Assembly (NCBI GenBank): GCA_964057225.1
Contig: OZ059897.1
Location: 11,532,001 to 11,596,000, forward strand
Direction of reading: 5' to 3'
Source: Auanema rhodensis
Taxonomy: Eukaryota; Nematoda; Chromadorea; Rhabditida; Rhabditidae
DNA: 64,000 nt
A model generated the notes under the pieces. It saw nothing but the letters and a program-made list of their open reading frames with translations, did no database searches and was not told the origin of the DNA. Positions 48,531 through 63,800 of this stretch are shown piece after piece. The position numbers and the translations under genes are program-made. Numbering within the stretch: position 1 is the stretch's first letter; each line of letters opens with the position of its first letter.

Positions 48531-49669
48531 ATGACGACGGATACTACCTGCCCAACAATTACTTCCGCTACTTGGAAAGATTTCGCTAATGGTGAACCAT
48601 GTGTTTTAGGCATTGATGAAGCCGGAAGAGGTACTCCAAACTTTGTAATGCTAATTTCAAATCTCTTATTTAAGGGCCTGTACTGGGCCCCATGATTTAT
48701 GGATGCGCTGTTTCACCTTTAGATGCAGCTGAAGAGCTCAAAGCGTTAGGCGTTGACGACTCCAAAGCTTTAACCGAGGCAAAAAGAGAAGAAATTTTTA
48801 ATAAAATGAACGAAGAAGATACTGTTCAGAAGGTTTAATAGTTTACGTTATGCCAATATACTTTTTTTTGAAGTATGTTTGTTATGCTGTTAAATGCTTA
48901 TCTCCACAATATATTAGTAACTGTATGTTAAAGCGTGCAAAATACTCTTTAAACGAAATATCTCATGACGCTGCTATATCATTGATTCGAGATGCATTAG
49001 CGGCGGGTATAAACGTTGTAGAAGTAAGTAATTTTTTAGAAAATTTCAGTAAGGAGTATACTTAAGATTAAAGTAGATACAGTGGGACCAAAGGCAACAT
49101 ATCAAGCTAAACTAGAGAAATTATTTCCTGGAATATCTGTAACTGTAGAAGAAAAAGCTGATTCCAAATATCCAATTGTTTCCGCTGCTTCTATTGCAGC
49201 TAAGGTGACTATTATATATATTTAAGTTTTTTAAACTGTTGTTGAAGGTTACAAGAGATTGTCAAGTTCGGTCGTGGAAGTTCGTTGAAAATAATGTTAA
49301 GGTATCGGAAAATGGTTTTGGTAGTGGATATCCTGGAGGTAATGCAAATGGTCCAATCTAGCTATCCCAGTATTTTTCAGATCCAAATACAAAACATTTT
49401 TTAGCTCAAAGTGTTGATCCTATCTTTGGGTTCTCTAATATTGTAAGATTTTCTTGGAAGACTGCCGAAACTATTATAGATAAAAAATGTGTAAAAGTAA
49501 CATGGTAAGTTTCAATTATAAAACTATTATATAGGTGCATTTCAGGGAAGATGATGAAAGTAGTAAAAATAGCATGATGAAAGGATGGTTAAAATCTGAT
49601 GATCTCGCCCACAAGAAGAAGCATCCATTCTTTAGTGAACGTTTTTTAACTAATTTAACAGCATTATAA
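48531..49669 (+). CDS. RNASEH2A: Ribonuclease H2 catalytic subunit A
   Basis: Removes ribonucleotides from DNA and RNA of RNA-DNA hybrids in the nucleus. The ATG at 48531 directly follows TTTCAG, a likely trans-splice acceptor. Type 2 RNase H motifs are intact: [20 protein letters not shown] (first Asp-Glu pair), [38 protein letters not shown] (third acidic residue), [20 protein letters not shown] (fourth Asp and Lys), then [14 protein letters not shown] and FSWKTAE near the C-terminus. The protein ends [11 protein letters not shown]. About 300 residues in seven exons, as in other animals. CLPTM1L begins 226 bases downstream on the same strand. Confidence 0.93.
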
Positions 49670-49894
49670 GCATGAAAACTTAACTGTAATTATTTCATTA
49701 TGTACAATTCACTGCATAAAACATTAAGAATTGGATATGTTCTGAAAATATTCTGGTTTAACACCCTTTACACTATCTAGAAACAAAAATGCGCAGTTTC
49801 TTATGTATTCAGTACACAAAACGAAAACATTTCTAAAAATGATTTCTGGTCTAAATCTTCAGTAATAATTGTTTTCCAGGTATTTGATGTACAA

Positions 49895-51986
49895 ATGGGT
49901 TTTCCTACTATTACTAGTCTGTTGACACTATGTTTTCTTATGTATATATGTCATTCAATGTATCAGTTTTATCTTTTGTTTACTCCTGAGATATGTGAAA
50001 AAGGGTCGGGAAGATGTAGATTGGTAGGTAGTTACATTTGTTTTTAGACTCATTAAGTGTTTAGCCGTTGCATGAACCTGGACAAAATGGAAAATTTAGC
50101 CTACTTCAGCTTAGAGTGTATACTTCAGCAAATCCTACTCACCTAGGAACATTAGCTTGGATGAATGACACCTTTCAATTGGCCGATGCCTTGCAAGCAA
50201 AAGTAAATCGCATCAGTTAATTTCAATCAAGATAAATTAAGGTGAATATATCACTTCCTGCATCAACTCGGAAAAACGGGACATTGTATGTAACTTGTTT
50301 CCTATTACCGCAAGATTTTAAAGGAAACAACCCTGACCATTCTCTTTGGTCTATCCCACAACAGAGCGCGGTAACAGTTTATCAATTGCCTCAGTCAAGC
50401 ACTTTCAATTTGATTAATGATAATAGCAAAGCAAAATCGTCAAAGGATGATGAAGCAACTGAAGTAAGATATAAGTATGATATGAAATATATTTTTAATC
50501 TGATAATAGCTACGAAATAAGCATATGCCTGTTGCACATCTGAGAACTACAGTACCCTTAACCGCTAGTTATGAGGCTCCCCATCTGAAAGCTAGTGCAA
50601 TTCCTGCTGAAATACGGTTTTCGATTTTTCACATTTTTATCTTACTGAAAATATAGATACTTAATGGATTTACATGGTAGTGGTCCGACTGCAAAATATC
50701 TGCCTTTATTTTATTTAGATCGATTGAGTTTCCGAGAAAAAGATTTAGTACAGGTTTTCAGTTGTTCAATATAATTTCAAAATATCAGGAAATGTTCAGA
50801 TCAAACCAGAAATGGAACAAGTAGAAATCACTGTTAGTTATAAGCCAAGCTCATTCGGAAAGTTGAGGCTTCTTGTAACTATATATGCTTCGTTACAACA
50901 GCTTAAAACATTTGGTTTTACTGATAAAGACATAGATGAGGTTTCAGAAGTTTTCAATGGTGTGTAGAACTTTACTGTTGTAGGTAAAAGGTGTTTTCGT
51001 GGATACTAATCTGTTCCTGCTCGCACTAACTTTCTTTGTGTCATCAGTTCACTTATTATTCGATTGTCTTTCATTCAAAAATGATATACATTTTTGGAAT
51101 AAGCGAAAAACAATGGTTGGATTGTCCTCTAAGTACTTTAATTTTTTGTTTATCCACTAATTTTATCACTTTTCAGAGCACTTATTTGGAGATGTTTTTA
51201 TTATACAATAATATTTTTATACTTGTTGGATCAAGAAACAAGTTTATTGGTTCTAGTCCCCTCGGGTATTTCGGTTTTGATTGAGTTCTGGAAGGTCACT
51301 AAAGCGTTCAAAGTAAATTATTATTAGTTTGAATGAGGTAATAAAAACATTTCAGGTTTCATTTTCATTATCCAGTGGTGTAAAGTTTGGATCTCAAACT
51401 GTTGCTGAGAAGCAGACTAATGATTTTGATTCTGAGGCTATGCGTTACTTATCTTATATTATGATACCAATTACTTTAGGAGGAGCTGGTTATAGGTAAA
51501 TATTAATTCAATTTTTATTTTTTTACTTATCATTTCATTATAAGCTTACTATATGTGCATCATAAATCCTGGTACAGTTGGCTCGTACAGTCATTAGTTA
51601 ACGGTGTTTATGCATTCGGATTCTTATTAATGCTTCCACAGTTATTTGTCAACTATAAGTTGAAGAGCGTTGCACATCTTCCATGGAGAGCATTTATGTA
51701 TAAGGTATATATTCTTAAGTTTTCAAGAATTCCAATATTATACATAGGCATTCAATACATTCATCGATGACATATTTGCTTTTATTATAACTATGCCTAC
51801 AGCTCATAGGATAGCTTGTTTTAGGTTAGTAGATATTCAATTTAAATTTCATAATGAATTATTTTTAGGGACGATTTAGTTTTCTTAATTTATTTATATC
51901 AACGTTATCTTTATCCAGTTGATAAAACAAGAGTAAACGAATACGGAGAAGTAGGAGAAGAGGATGAAAAAGACAAACAAGAATGA
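49895..51986 (+). CDS. CLPTM1L: CLPTM1L (lipid scramblase, Cleft lip and palate TM1-like)
   Basis: An ER multi-span protein; the human homologue scrambles glucosaminyl-phosphatidylinositol for GPI anchor synthesis. The ATG at 49895 starts MGFPTITSLLTLCFLMYICH, a signal anchor. The luminal half has LQLRVYTS, VNISLPASTRKNGTLY and KYLPLFYLDRLSFREKDL. The membrane half is very close to CLPTM1L: VKGVFVDTNLFLLALTFFVS, FKNDIHFWNKRKTMVGLSS, LDQETSLLVLVPSG, SWYSWLVQSLVNGVYAFGFL, LPQLFVNYKLKSVAHLPW, FNTFIDDIFAFIITMPTAHR and LYQRWLYPVDKTRVNEYGE, then an acidic tail. About eleven exons. The start lies shortly after TTTTCCAG (49879), a possible trans-splice site. With two GPI-type three-finger genes nearby, the link to GPI biology is tempting but not evidence of function. 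Confidence 0.93.
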
Positions 51987-52134
51987 GTGATATATTTATA
52001 TATTACATATGTCAATTTATAAATGGGGGAATTTTTGTTTCATTAATCTTGAATAAAATCTGGATAAAACCCGTTATTAATCAGCCCTATCAATTGCGGC
52101 AGAAAGTGAATAAATATCCAATTCCAGTAGCTGA

Positions 52135-54224
52135 TCAGTACCTAGCTGATTTACAGACCTTTTCATAAACATTGGGAAACGCATCTCCACAGTTAAATTT
52201 CAGTCTCAACCAGTCGTACAGCGAGTTATCAAACATTTCCCAAAACTCTGGCTTTGTCATGTAAGTATCAGCATAGAGCATTTGTACTCTACAAATGAAA
52301 AAATATTAAATAATACAAATACACTTTTAGCTACCCGTTAACAGATCGTACGTACTCTTCTAAGCGTCTCGTAGTATCGACAGGATCATAATCTTTCTTG
52401 GTTGTAATTCCTAAATTTTATAGTAAAACATGTGACGAATATCACTTACCATATGCTCCTAGGTCAACGTACATAACATTTTTACCGGATCTTTGCTTGA
52501 CCATTCCAGGACATGACGGCTGATTGAAAGGGCACAACCAAAGAGGGTAAATCTAAGAAAATTAGTATTTTCTGGAAATTTTAAAACTCAAACGCACTTC
52601 TACTTCTTTATGGAAAAGTTCAATAGCTTCACTCATTTTATTTAAAGGTACCAGCATATCTTGAAGTACATGGTTTCTGTCATACAATCTACGTAACGCT
52701 GGTGGAGTTGTAACCTTAGTTGATGAGTTTATATAAAATTTTTATGATTATACACTTACTTTCAGTAAAGATATTTTTGGAGGACACATCCATCCCAAGA
52801 ACCAACGAAAGAGTACGTTGTTACCAAAAGGAACAATTTCCTATAAATGATAATAAAAACTCAATAGAACAACTTTTTGCTTACTCTTATTTCCCAGAAT
52901 ATACTCTTGGAATGACGATGATAATAATCACGCAAAGGAATATATTCTATGCATTTCTAAAACAAACTTCGATTTCCGTCAAAAAAGAATAAGATCACAA
53001 TTTATAGAAAATATTACTTTCTCAGAGTTTGCTATACTTTCAACATGAGTATAAAACCATGGTTTGTACCAACGTCCAATTCTGTTGATGCATCCATTCG
53101 CTGGTGGACTATCACAGAAACTAAAAGTTCTATTTCAAAGTAAATAGGATTAAAATGAGCTAACCTTCCTTTCATAACAACACCTTTATTTAAAGAAAAT
53201 TGTAATCCTTCAACAAATTCATTCTCTTTGCAGTTAGCCTCTTCTGTTAATTTAGATTGCATTTCCTGAGAAAAAAACCAACGTTCGTTAATGGAAACCT
53301 AGCTCAAACCTCCAAAGTGTTAGTTGGAACATAACATAATTGAACAAAAGGTTTACATTTAACAATTCTGATAGTTGCAGCTACTAAGAATCCCAATGTA
53401 CCATGACTCCATGGTACACCATAGTACAACGCTTGGGTTTCAGGATTCTCAGATTTTTCCTGAGAAACAGAAGTATGTAAACAAATATTTTCATATATAC
53501 CTTGGAAGCAACAATCAAACTGCCATCAGCCATTACTAACTCAAAAGAAGCACAAATATGCTGAAACATCCCGTATTTTCTGCCTGAAGCTTCAACGCCA
53601 CATCCATTAATCATGCCTAATTTTTATAATAAGAGAATTTTTGAGATTACAACTAATGCATACCTCCAACTGTTAGATCATCCAATTCTGGAAGTATAGG
53701 AAGAGTGTATCCCAATGGTATCAAAAATCTAGTTATCTGCCCCATCGTTACCATTGGTTCAACACGAATTGTCATATTTTCCTCATTAATCTAAGCAACT
53801 AATACAAATTTCTATTCAGCTTATCTAACCTCAAGAATATCAACAAGTTTATCAGTACTAATTAATGTCATGTTTTTCTTATATGTTGGGAAACGGAAGC
53901 TCATAGTAAGCCATCCAGCTCTTGCTGTGCACATTTTTGTTTTTTTGTCGCTATTATTCCAATCTCTAACCTATAAGCCATTAGAACTAAGTAATTGATC
54001 TAACGCTAGGAGAAATATTTTACCTGTTTTTGAATCAAAGCGACTTTTCTATCATGAGCTTTTGGTGCTGATTTCAATGTAAAAACAATCCAATTACGTA
54101 TGGCAAAGTAACTATCATACATAACACTTAGAGGTAAAAGAAATAGGATAACAAATATCCAGCGAAACCGAAACATAAACCATTCCACAAACTGATCTGA
54201 TCTTGAAAGTGGAGGTAAACCCAT
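52135..54224 (-). CDS. DHCR24: Delta(24)-sterol reductase (DHCR24/DIMINUTO family), FAD-linked
   Basis: Reduces the C24 double bond of sterol side chains. ATG at 54224 ([20 protein letters not shown]), then one N-terminal transmembrane helix ([19 protein letters not shown]). The FAD-binding PCMH domain shows [60 protein letters not shown] and [17 protein letters not shown]. The C-terminal half has [34 protein letters not shown] and ends [16 protein letters not shown], as in the animal enzyme. Around ten exons. Nematodes cannot make sterols from scratch but carry this enzyme, where it acts on dietary phytosterol products; that role is from known biology, not visible here. It converges with CLPTM1L, 148 bases apart. 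Confidence 0.93.
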
Positions 54225-54852
54225 GTCTGAAAGTCTACTCCGCTATATAAACTAATAAACAACGTATAAAAAATAATTCAAAGAAAAGATGCAAACCCAG
54301 GTACAATAAACATCGATTGAAAATGATAAGAGAAAGCAGAAATTCAAGATAACATTTCCACGAGAACCTTGCGTAGAAGTATCTTCCAAACAAGAGTAGA
54401 GAAAAATTCAATAAATATTAATACCAAAAAGTAACAGCCACAAAGAAAGATGAAAATCGGCAAAAAATTGGCGAAAAATCTTCAGGGCAGCGCGAAAACA
54501 GTTGTATAGAGAACAGTGACCTATATAACTTGAATAAAGCAAATTAATACTCAGATGTTGCAGAAGGAAAATAATCTAATGATCAGTCTTTGATGTTATG
54601 CAAGCAAACACTACATGAGAAGAAGAGGAAAGAACAGAGCAAGGTATAACAGTGACTAGTGGCAAATAGTTTGATCGCGATAGCGCGAGAGTAGAACTGA
54701 TTCACCAATCGGTGAGGAGATTTCAAAGGAACTAAAAACATATTTAGCAATTTAATCTGTACTTGGACAAAACAGAAGAAAACAAGAAAAGTTTGAAAAT
54801 CACTAATGTAATATAATTATTAAATATATAAAATATTCTTCAAGCTATATCA
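54225..54852. other. Spacer upstream of DHCR24
   Basis: About 630 bases, no gene seen. It should carry the DHCR24 promoter and the 3' flank of the upstream membrane-protein gene. Confidence 0.4.
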
Positions 54853-55654
54853 TTATATTCCGTTTTCATATGTTTCTGGGCGATGAGATTTAACATCGGG
54901 AGGTGCTTTTGCAAGGAACACGGGCAGCACCCCCGATGAAAATAAAACTGATAGAAGAGAAAGTATCTGCAAACGTTAGACATGCATTTTAAAAGTTTAC
55001 GTTGTAACCCTACCGCACACATGTTACCATTAGTCTGGTCATTTTCATTAGACTCTGAATCATCTATAAGAGAATACACTAGGAATAGTACAAATGCACA
55101 AAGTTCCAAAACAGATATGAATCCCATACATATCGCAAACTTCAAACGGTTACGTTAAATTTCAATAACTATAGGAAACACATACTCCAGCCTGAGCTAT
55201 CATTAGTCTGCAAGATCGAAGAGCGAGAAGAGTGAATGTAGTCACTGATAATAATAATGATAGGAAATTCACAATACAACCAATATCTAACTATAATGGA
55301 ATATAAATAAATTCAGTAATTTTCATTTACCAAAATAGATAATGACCGACTCCAGTTGATCGGTGTTCCAAGCCTCTGAACCAACACCAAGACATGTAAT
55401 GTCTAAATTAAGATTTTAGAAAAAGTTTAAATAATTAACAACAAAATGACTTAAACCGTACAATTGAAACTATTAGAATACGCGAGTGGATCATCTACAA
55501 CCAATTCACAAAACTGGTAATTAAAAATGAATATTGGTATTTATCACGTTTTATTCTAATTCAAAGTTAAATTAATCAATTTAACATAACATTATCAATA
55601 GTATCATACCATTGAAATAGAAAAAACTGATTCAAGGTTAATTACAAAGAGCAT
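54853..55654 (-). CDS. Unrecognised small multi-span membrane protein
   Basis: I do not recognise the family. With six short introns removed (phases consistent) it reads about 175 residues: MLFVINLESVFSISM, a short polar loop with an N-glycosylation-like NCTT, then hydrophobic segments LDIGCIVNFLSLLLSVTTFTL, FAICMGFISVLELCAFVLFL and ILSLLSVLFSSGVLPVFLA, and a polar tail (KAPPDVKSHRPETYENGI). Three or four membrane passes are likely, with an acidic loop (DDSESNENDQTNGN) between the last two. The ATG at 55654 lies only 11 bases after the DECR1 stop on the same strand, so co-transcription is likely and the true start may lie elsewhere. Confidence 0.55.
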
Positions 55655-55665
55655 TCAATATGAAT

Positions 55666-56980
<1,315 letters not shown>

Positions 56981-59900
56981 TGCTCACCTAAATAATTTTA
57001 ATATTCATACAAAGTAAACAGATGGTGAGAAAAGCAATTGGTAAAAGAAAGTTAAAATGGTTAATGTATTATAATCAACAAATTCTAATTATGTCTTGTT
57101 AAGAATACTCAAACTTTATATAGCGACCCAAAGAACACCAATGTACAAAGAACGCAGTGCTTTATTGATTTGCAGAAAAAAAAGAAGAAACTTTTACTGA
57201 ACACGTAAATATAAAAACATAATCATAGGTCATCGTTTATTTTATAAGTCTCTCTTTATCTAACATGCTTGTCATAAAACATTATTTAAGGTTAATCTTA
57301 TATGTAAATATAATAGTTAGGTGCAAGAAGTTTTGATCGATTGCTTATTTATTTTATTAAAACGGAAATATAATATACTTGACCTTCATGTGCTCTCAAC
57401 TTCGGGCTTCTTTCATATATTACTATGTTTTCTATTAATTTGTAATCTTCACGAACATACTTGATTTAGTAATTTTTTTATAGTTTATAATATTGTTAAT
57501 ATGTGATAATTGACATAGCATTTATAAATATTTCTAATATAACTTATGTTTTTAATGAAAATGAAAATAAACTTAATGGATAACACTATTTATAATTAAA
57601 ATTCTTGATATTAGAAGAAGCTGTAAATCAATCAATCAATCATATGAGACTCATATTATATTTTTCTTGAATTGTACAATAATTTGTAATATACTCCAAT
57701 GTATGATATATATGAAACACCTTTCATTAATTTCTCTAAATATGTTCATTATTTTAAACATCTGTCTCAAAATCATTCAACCAGATGTAACAACAATTAT
57801 CATTTTCATGAACTGTTATTTTTTGTTTTTTTTTATTAGTTATAACCTCTTTACAAACATTTTCTACCCCTATCGAACTATTTCAAATAACTTATGATAA
57901 GATGAGAAAAAAAGTATGAAATAGATGTTCTTAATTATGTATATTTACGATTATTTATTCAAATGTATTTCCTTAGACGTGCTTATAAGAAATATTAAAA
58001 TAGCTCTGCTAGCTTTATTTGAAGTTATTTTGGAAATATATTACTGTAATATTACTTTCATAAGATGTGTTCAGCACATATGGCAGACGACTTTGTTCAC
58101 AATTAGAAAATAACAAGGAAAGACTATTCAAACCCTGAAAGACAAGAAGCAATCACCACCTGTGCGACCTAAGTCTGTTGTCTTTAACGAATCATATAGT
58201 AGTGATTGGCTTAATTAGAGTCGGCAGCACATCAGATGTTGTTTCTAAGCGATATCTGGAACTAAATATACCAAATTGAGTTTAAATATCTATTAGGTAT
58301 AAGCAAGAAACGTGTTTAAAGGTTTTTTTAAAATCAAATTGAAGATATATTCATGATTCATGTCATCTAAGGCAAGAAATATGATATCAAAAAAAAAAAA
58401 AATTATATTCGCATCTATGATTCATGGCATATTCGGTTGGTACAATATCCGAAAGATAATAAAAATAATAATTTTCTATGTATATATTGTTATTAATACG
58501 AGGTGACCATAAATAGATGGGACACTCTTTATGAGGTCTTAATCAAAAGGTCCGATATGAAAATGATTTCGGTAGCTCTATCCAAGCTATTTGAATATGA
58601 TTGACAATTATTCATGTGTATAACTATATAATGATAAATACTGAATTGGTCGGAAGGTTTTGCAACAAAGACTATTGAAAGCAGAGGAATTGAAAACAAT
58701 TTCTTCACATAAATCATTCTGATTATAAATTTTTTATACTTTTTTCCTTTGATCCACTCTCAAATTTTCATATATAGTTTTATATATTGAATTTTTCTTT
58801 CCATCTTTTCTTAACATTTCTATTATATTTATGTTGAGAGAATGAGAAAAGAAAATTCTTGCTTCCCTACTTATGAGATTGTTTGGCCTTGCAGAAATAC
58901 AGTTAATCCGTGAAAATCTCCTTTGTCTTTACATTTCTTCTGTATGTATCAATTATGGTTTTTCTATGCGATTATTATTGTTATTACTATTATTACATTT
59001 CTATTATAGTTTATTGTTTTATTATCTATTGTTGGCAATATGATTATTTTATTTTATATTAATGTTATGAGATTTGAAATATTTCAGCTTATTCATATAT
59101 TAATATTTCATTATTCATTCACATATATCAAATAAATTTCTATTTTAATTTTAATCTAATGCTATCATGCTTTACTGTATTTAAGAATTGTGCGCTAAGA
59201 GAATCATGCAAGGCTGATGTCGTGAATAATGACTGATGAACTGAGACAAGGGCACACCAGGGGTTTGCTTCGTTAAAAGGACTATTCAGATGGAAACTTG
59301 AAAATATATTTCGTTCCTACTTATCTAAAACTATAATATCCGTTTAAGAAATCTTTTTGGCCTTACTGATTCATTATAGTGACGTGTCATTTTGAAAATC
59401 CAAAAAGAGTTTTTTCTCACTCTTTATGTCATTTAAAATAGATTCTATTCGAGTAGCCAAAGAGGTAATTATCAAGTGTTCACAGACAGATTTTTGACTC
59501 GGATTCTTTTTTTTCTTTTTGCATAATTTAATTTTGATTGTTTTAATGTTCACAATTGCCTAAAAAATGGAATGAAACCACAATGGCAATGAGGGTAAAT
59601 GACCACCTCAAATGGCAATGACAGTAAATTGAAGGGGTCTGTTCCACTCTGTGCCACTCTCGTACAAACAATGTCTAAGGAATGAAAATGCGCAGCAGGA
59701 TGTTTTGCGAATTCTTTTTATTCTTTTTCATTTTCTTCATCTTCTTCTTTTTCTTCTTCTTCCACCTCATCCTCATCATCCTCATCTTCCTTATTTCTAG
59801 AAATCCTTTTTTCTTATTGTTTTCATTTTTTATTAAAAAATTTCATTGTCAAGATGATCTTCATTCCAGTATTAATCATTTTCATATTCCGTTTACTCAA

Positions 59901-60300
59901 ACAGTTCGAAATCTCTGATAGAATGGTATGGAACGCTTGGTGAGCTGAATAAAAAGAAATTTTAGCTCACAAAACAGCTAATTATATTTCATTTTCGAAA
60001 TAATTTTAATGAATATTTCACATTTTGCTTGTAACTTAACAAACTTTTTTCAATTACATTCCAAATCTATTTCAAATAATATATTATCAATCATCATCTT
60101 CATTCTGCAAACAGATTTCTCCCGCCCCCTATTCGCATGAGACAAGCTCCACCCTCTCCTCAGTTTCTGACGGACAGTTGACCTGGCATATACATCTGAC
60201 CATAGCTGCTTTTATTTCTTCTACCTTCTATTTCTGATCGCATTATATCAACTTTCTACAAATAATTTTTTATCTATTATTTCTGAATAATAGATTAACA
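56981..60300. other. Long gene-poor region upstream of the bHLH gene
   Basis: 3.3 kb, extremely AT-rich. No conserved exon was found. A polypurine/polypyrimidine tract lies at 59705-59795. A mixed-composition stretch at 58130-58260 and another at 59170-59280 stand out by higher GC. As flanks of a neurogenic bHLH gene they may hold enhancers, which is inference only. Confidence 0.4.
59705..59795. repeat. Polypyrimidine tract (TTC/TCA-rich)
   Basis: About 90 bases almost entirely C and T with interspersed A, built of TTC and TCA words. On the minus strand it would encode a run of Glu/Asp, so a short acidic exon cannot be excluded, but no gene context supports it. Confidence 0.7.
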
Positions 60301-60886
60301 ATGGCTAATAAGAATAAGGTGCCTCAGAAGCTTCGCCGTAACGAACGTGAAAGACGACGTGTCCACCAGGTTTGTAAACTATTTCTATCTATAGATATTT
60401 TACTGAAACAAAAATAATTTTTATTTATTTTATACATATTATTAGAATAATACATATTTATTTATATCTATTTCTTCAGGTTAATATGGGATTCAATACT
60501 TTGCGTGATCGTGTCCCGTTACCACAAGGCTCCAAACAAAAATTATCAAAGGTAAAACAAAGATAATAAGTATATATTTTAACAATTTAAAATTTAAGGT
60601 TGAAACTCTACGTGAAGCTGCTCGTTATATTGAATTTCTACGCTCAATGTTAGGCGATAAGAACTTTAATGCTTGCCTCTCTTCACCTCAAAGTCAAAAC
60701 TGTAGTCCACAATCGGACATAGCTGCTCAACTTCAGCAGATCCCAGGACTGTATTATCAACCTATGAATCAATTTTGTTCACAAGTTAGCAGTGCTTTCT
60801 CGAATTCTGATGTGTCACTATGCTCTTCATCATATTTTGGGAGCGAGACTTCATTCGAAGATAAATTTTCCAGCTTTAGTCAGTAA
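60301..60886 (+). CDS. Achaete-scute family bHLH transcription factor
   Basis: A proneural class II bHLH protein of 142 residues in three exons (60301-60369, 60480-60551, 60599-60886). The basic region RRNERERRRVHQVNMGFNTL has the Asn-Glu-Arg-Glu-Arg core that contacts E-boxes. A loop with a VPLPQGSKQ segment follows, then helix 2, KLSKVETLREAARYIEFL, which is typical of achaete-scute proteins (SKVETLR-AxxYI). The rest is Ser/Gln-rich with Asn-Cys-Ser-Pro and ends SFEDKFSSFSQ. It would dimerise with a class I E-protein. The protein is short, as in nematode HLH-3/HLH-14-like members; the exact orthologue is not decided. Long gene-poor flanks suggest complex regulation. Confidence 0.9.
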
Positions 60887-63800
60887 TTTATAGACGATTT
60901 TGCTTTCTAAAGTTTTATAATTTGAGAAAAAGTATATTGTCTTATTCATTATATAGGTATTAGCATGTTTATTTGTTTTAATTTACATATATAAGTCACA
61001 TATAATTCGGGTGATACATTCTTTTTGAAAAAGTATCTGTGCATTTTGATTTGATCATGATCTATATTTTGAGTTTAACGTGTATGTGTTTCATATTCCT
61101 TGTCTCTCGTTGCTTGTATTGAAAAATAATTGAAAATATAAAGTTTATATCATATACCCTTGTTAAACATATATACATATATAATGAATATAACTCTAGA
61201 TTATAGTTAAAATAACAAAAAAAAAAGAAGAAAATAATACGTTATAGAGTATTACTATTAATATATTATATGCTTGACTAACCTTATATACAGTATAATA
61301 CTATCTTTTCACTCTATGCATACAATTATAGATTTGATTGGCAACAATGCGCTAAAAATAATATCTTTTATTCTAGAACCCCATAATTAAGCATGTATTT
61401 TATACAGATATACTTGATCTTATTCACCTTATACTTCACTATCTCTCTATTTCTCTTATTTCTCTTTGATCACTCTATCTCTCTCTCTCTTTCTTTCTCT
61501 GTTTCTTAATCCTCTGTTCACCTATTCTTTCTACACAGTTCAATTCATTTTTACATTTTTTTGCTCACAATATATTCTTTTTACTCTCATTTTAGTATTA
61601 TTCAAGGTTATTCTAGTTGAATAGATTTCCAAATTTAAAAAAATAGTTTGAAAGTACATTCAATTGATTCCGAAAAACTATTTTAATAAATTAGAAATAT
61701 TAATTATTATTTGAATTTAAAACAATATTGATTAAGATCATTGAATATACATGAATTCTTATATTTTTTGAAAGCACAATAGAGTTCAAAATGAAAGAAT
61801 TGTTGAATGGTCGACCCATCCCATAATTTTACTCATCAATTTCTGTCTGTCAATGTTCATGTAAATGAGATTGAATAGACTCATATAAAATGACTGTGGA
61901 AACAACAGAATCCACAAAAAAAGGCCATTTGAAATAAAAAAAACGAAAAATGTTTTGTGTTTAAACGTAGATAAAAGAACATTGAATTCTACTTTTTAAC
62001 AATATATAAATATATTTTCATTTTATAATTTATATAAATATAAATAAAAATAAAAAATATAGAATATTATATTATAAATCGATATACATTCATTGTTTTT
62101 GGTCTTATGCTTAAAGACGTTTTACCCATATCTTTCAGGTGTACCATTCAATTCATAGATTGAGAAGGATTTAGGTTATTTTGAGTACAGGATGAACACG
62201 TATGGATGAAATTCCACTTGAGAATTACTTACAAATCCACATACTTTTCATATAATCAAAAAAGGATTATAGATGTGAATGGTAAAAACAAGTTAATCTT
62301 ATAGGTTTATTTAATTCTTATATATCTACTTGAACTAATCTCATGTTCTTGAGAAGATTTTGAAGATGATCAAGTGAATACTTCATTTTGTCTTAATTCT
62401 CATGAACTTTTCAACACTAAAACTAAGATAAATGATTTTAAGTGAATTACATATGATATGATTGACGTTAGATTAAACTAATAAGAAAAAACAACAATAG
62501 AATTCTCACACAACTTATATTATCTACAAATTCTCTTACAAATTCATAATTTGTATTACGCATTGATATCTGTCATAAAATATGACGTAACTACAACACG
62601 AGAATTGAAGGAATTGTTGCGCAATTCCATTTTTTCTTTTCAGAATTCATCGATATATAGTCTGTTGTTGTACTGTACTTTGAAATTGAGTTTTACCTAT
62701 TATAATATTTTATACTAAAAATGGTTACTTCACATATTATTGAATGTTTCGAAAAAAAACGAGAATAAAATAGGAACAGATGTCGGAAGACTTGAAAACT
62801 CAGCTAATTCTCTTTAATGATTCTCAAGATGCAGCTTAATTGACGGTTTCATCACTCAGTAGAAGCCGTTTTGCCTTTTTTTGCGCGATTCAGTCCATAA
62901 GAAGATCTTCAGTGACCTTATAAGGAGTGCCGGCTGGATTATATACAATAGCAGTTCTGACTTTTGAAGAAATGAAAGCCGCCCATGTCTTTCAGGAAGA
63001 GCTGGCATTCATTAGAATTGAGATTAAGTTAAGTATGTGTATAAATATATATATAACCGCTTTTTTACTTAATAAGAAAAAAAAAGAGTTTAAACGTTTC
63101 ACGTGAACTACTATTGGCACAATATTGGATGTGAGTGAAATTAAGGGCATTTAAGGCTTTAAGATAATTTTTCCATTACATTTCCTCAAAATATGGGGTT
63201 TGAGGGATTTTTTTCATATTCTCTTGTATAGGTTAAAATAGAGACCGTTAATTATGGCTCAAGACACATAATTGTCGATTATTTCCGGATGATTGCGTAA
63301 CAAAGTGGGCAATTCGCAAGGTACTGTCGAACCATTCATCTTCGTTTATTCTTCAACGTTTTTGTAAAGCAAAAGAAGTTTTTGTTGTCAAATTTAGATA
63401 ATATTCATTTATATGACAAAGAAAACAAGGAGATTTAGTATAATTAAAGTAAAAAGCCCAATTATATTGAAACAACACTAAACTAATAGATGTTCGGGCG
63501 AAGGAGTTTTATCAGCTAATTAAGAATTCCATATTAATGCCATCGACGGTCATATTTGGTTTATTTGGTTAGCAATATATCCTAATAGTATTATGAGTAA
63601 AGATAATGCTTTACAGTTATGGGCAATCAATATTCTATATGTCATTTAATGCTTGACATCAAATTGCTAAGGCAGGAGCCAAGAGAATTGATGCAAACAG
63701 TATTCAGAGTACTTTATGGGTGTTTCATATATGCAAACGGTAAATGATATTCTGGAAATTAAATAAAATTTAAATTTGTCTTGCCTGCTCTTCTTTCAAC

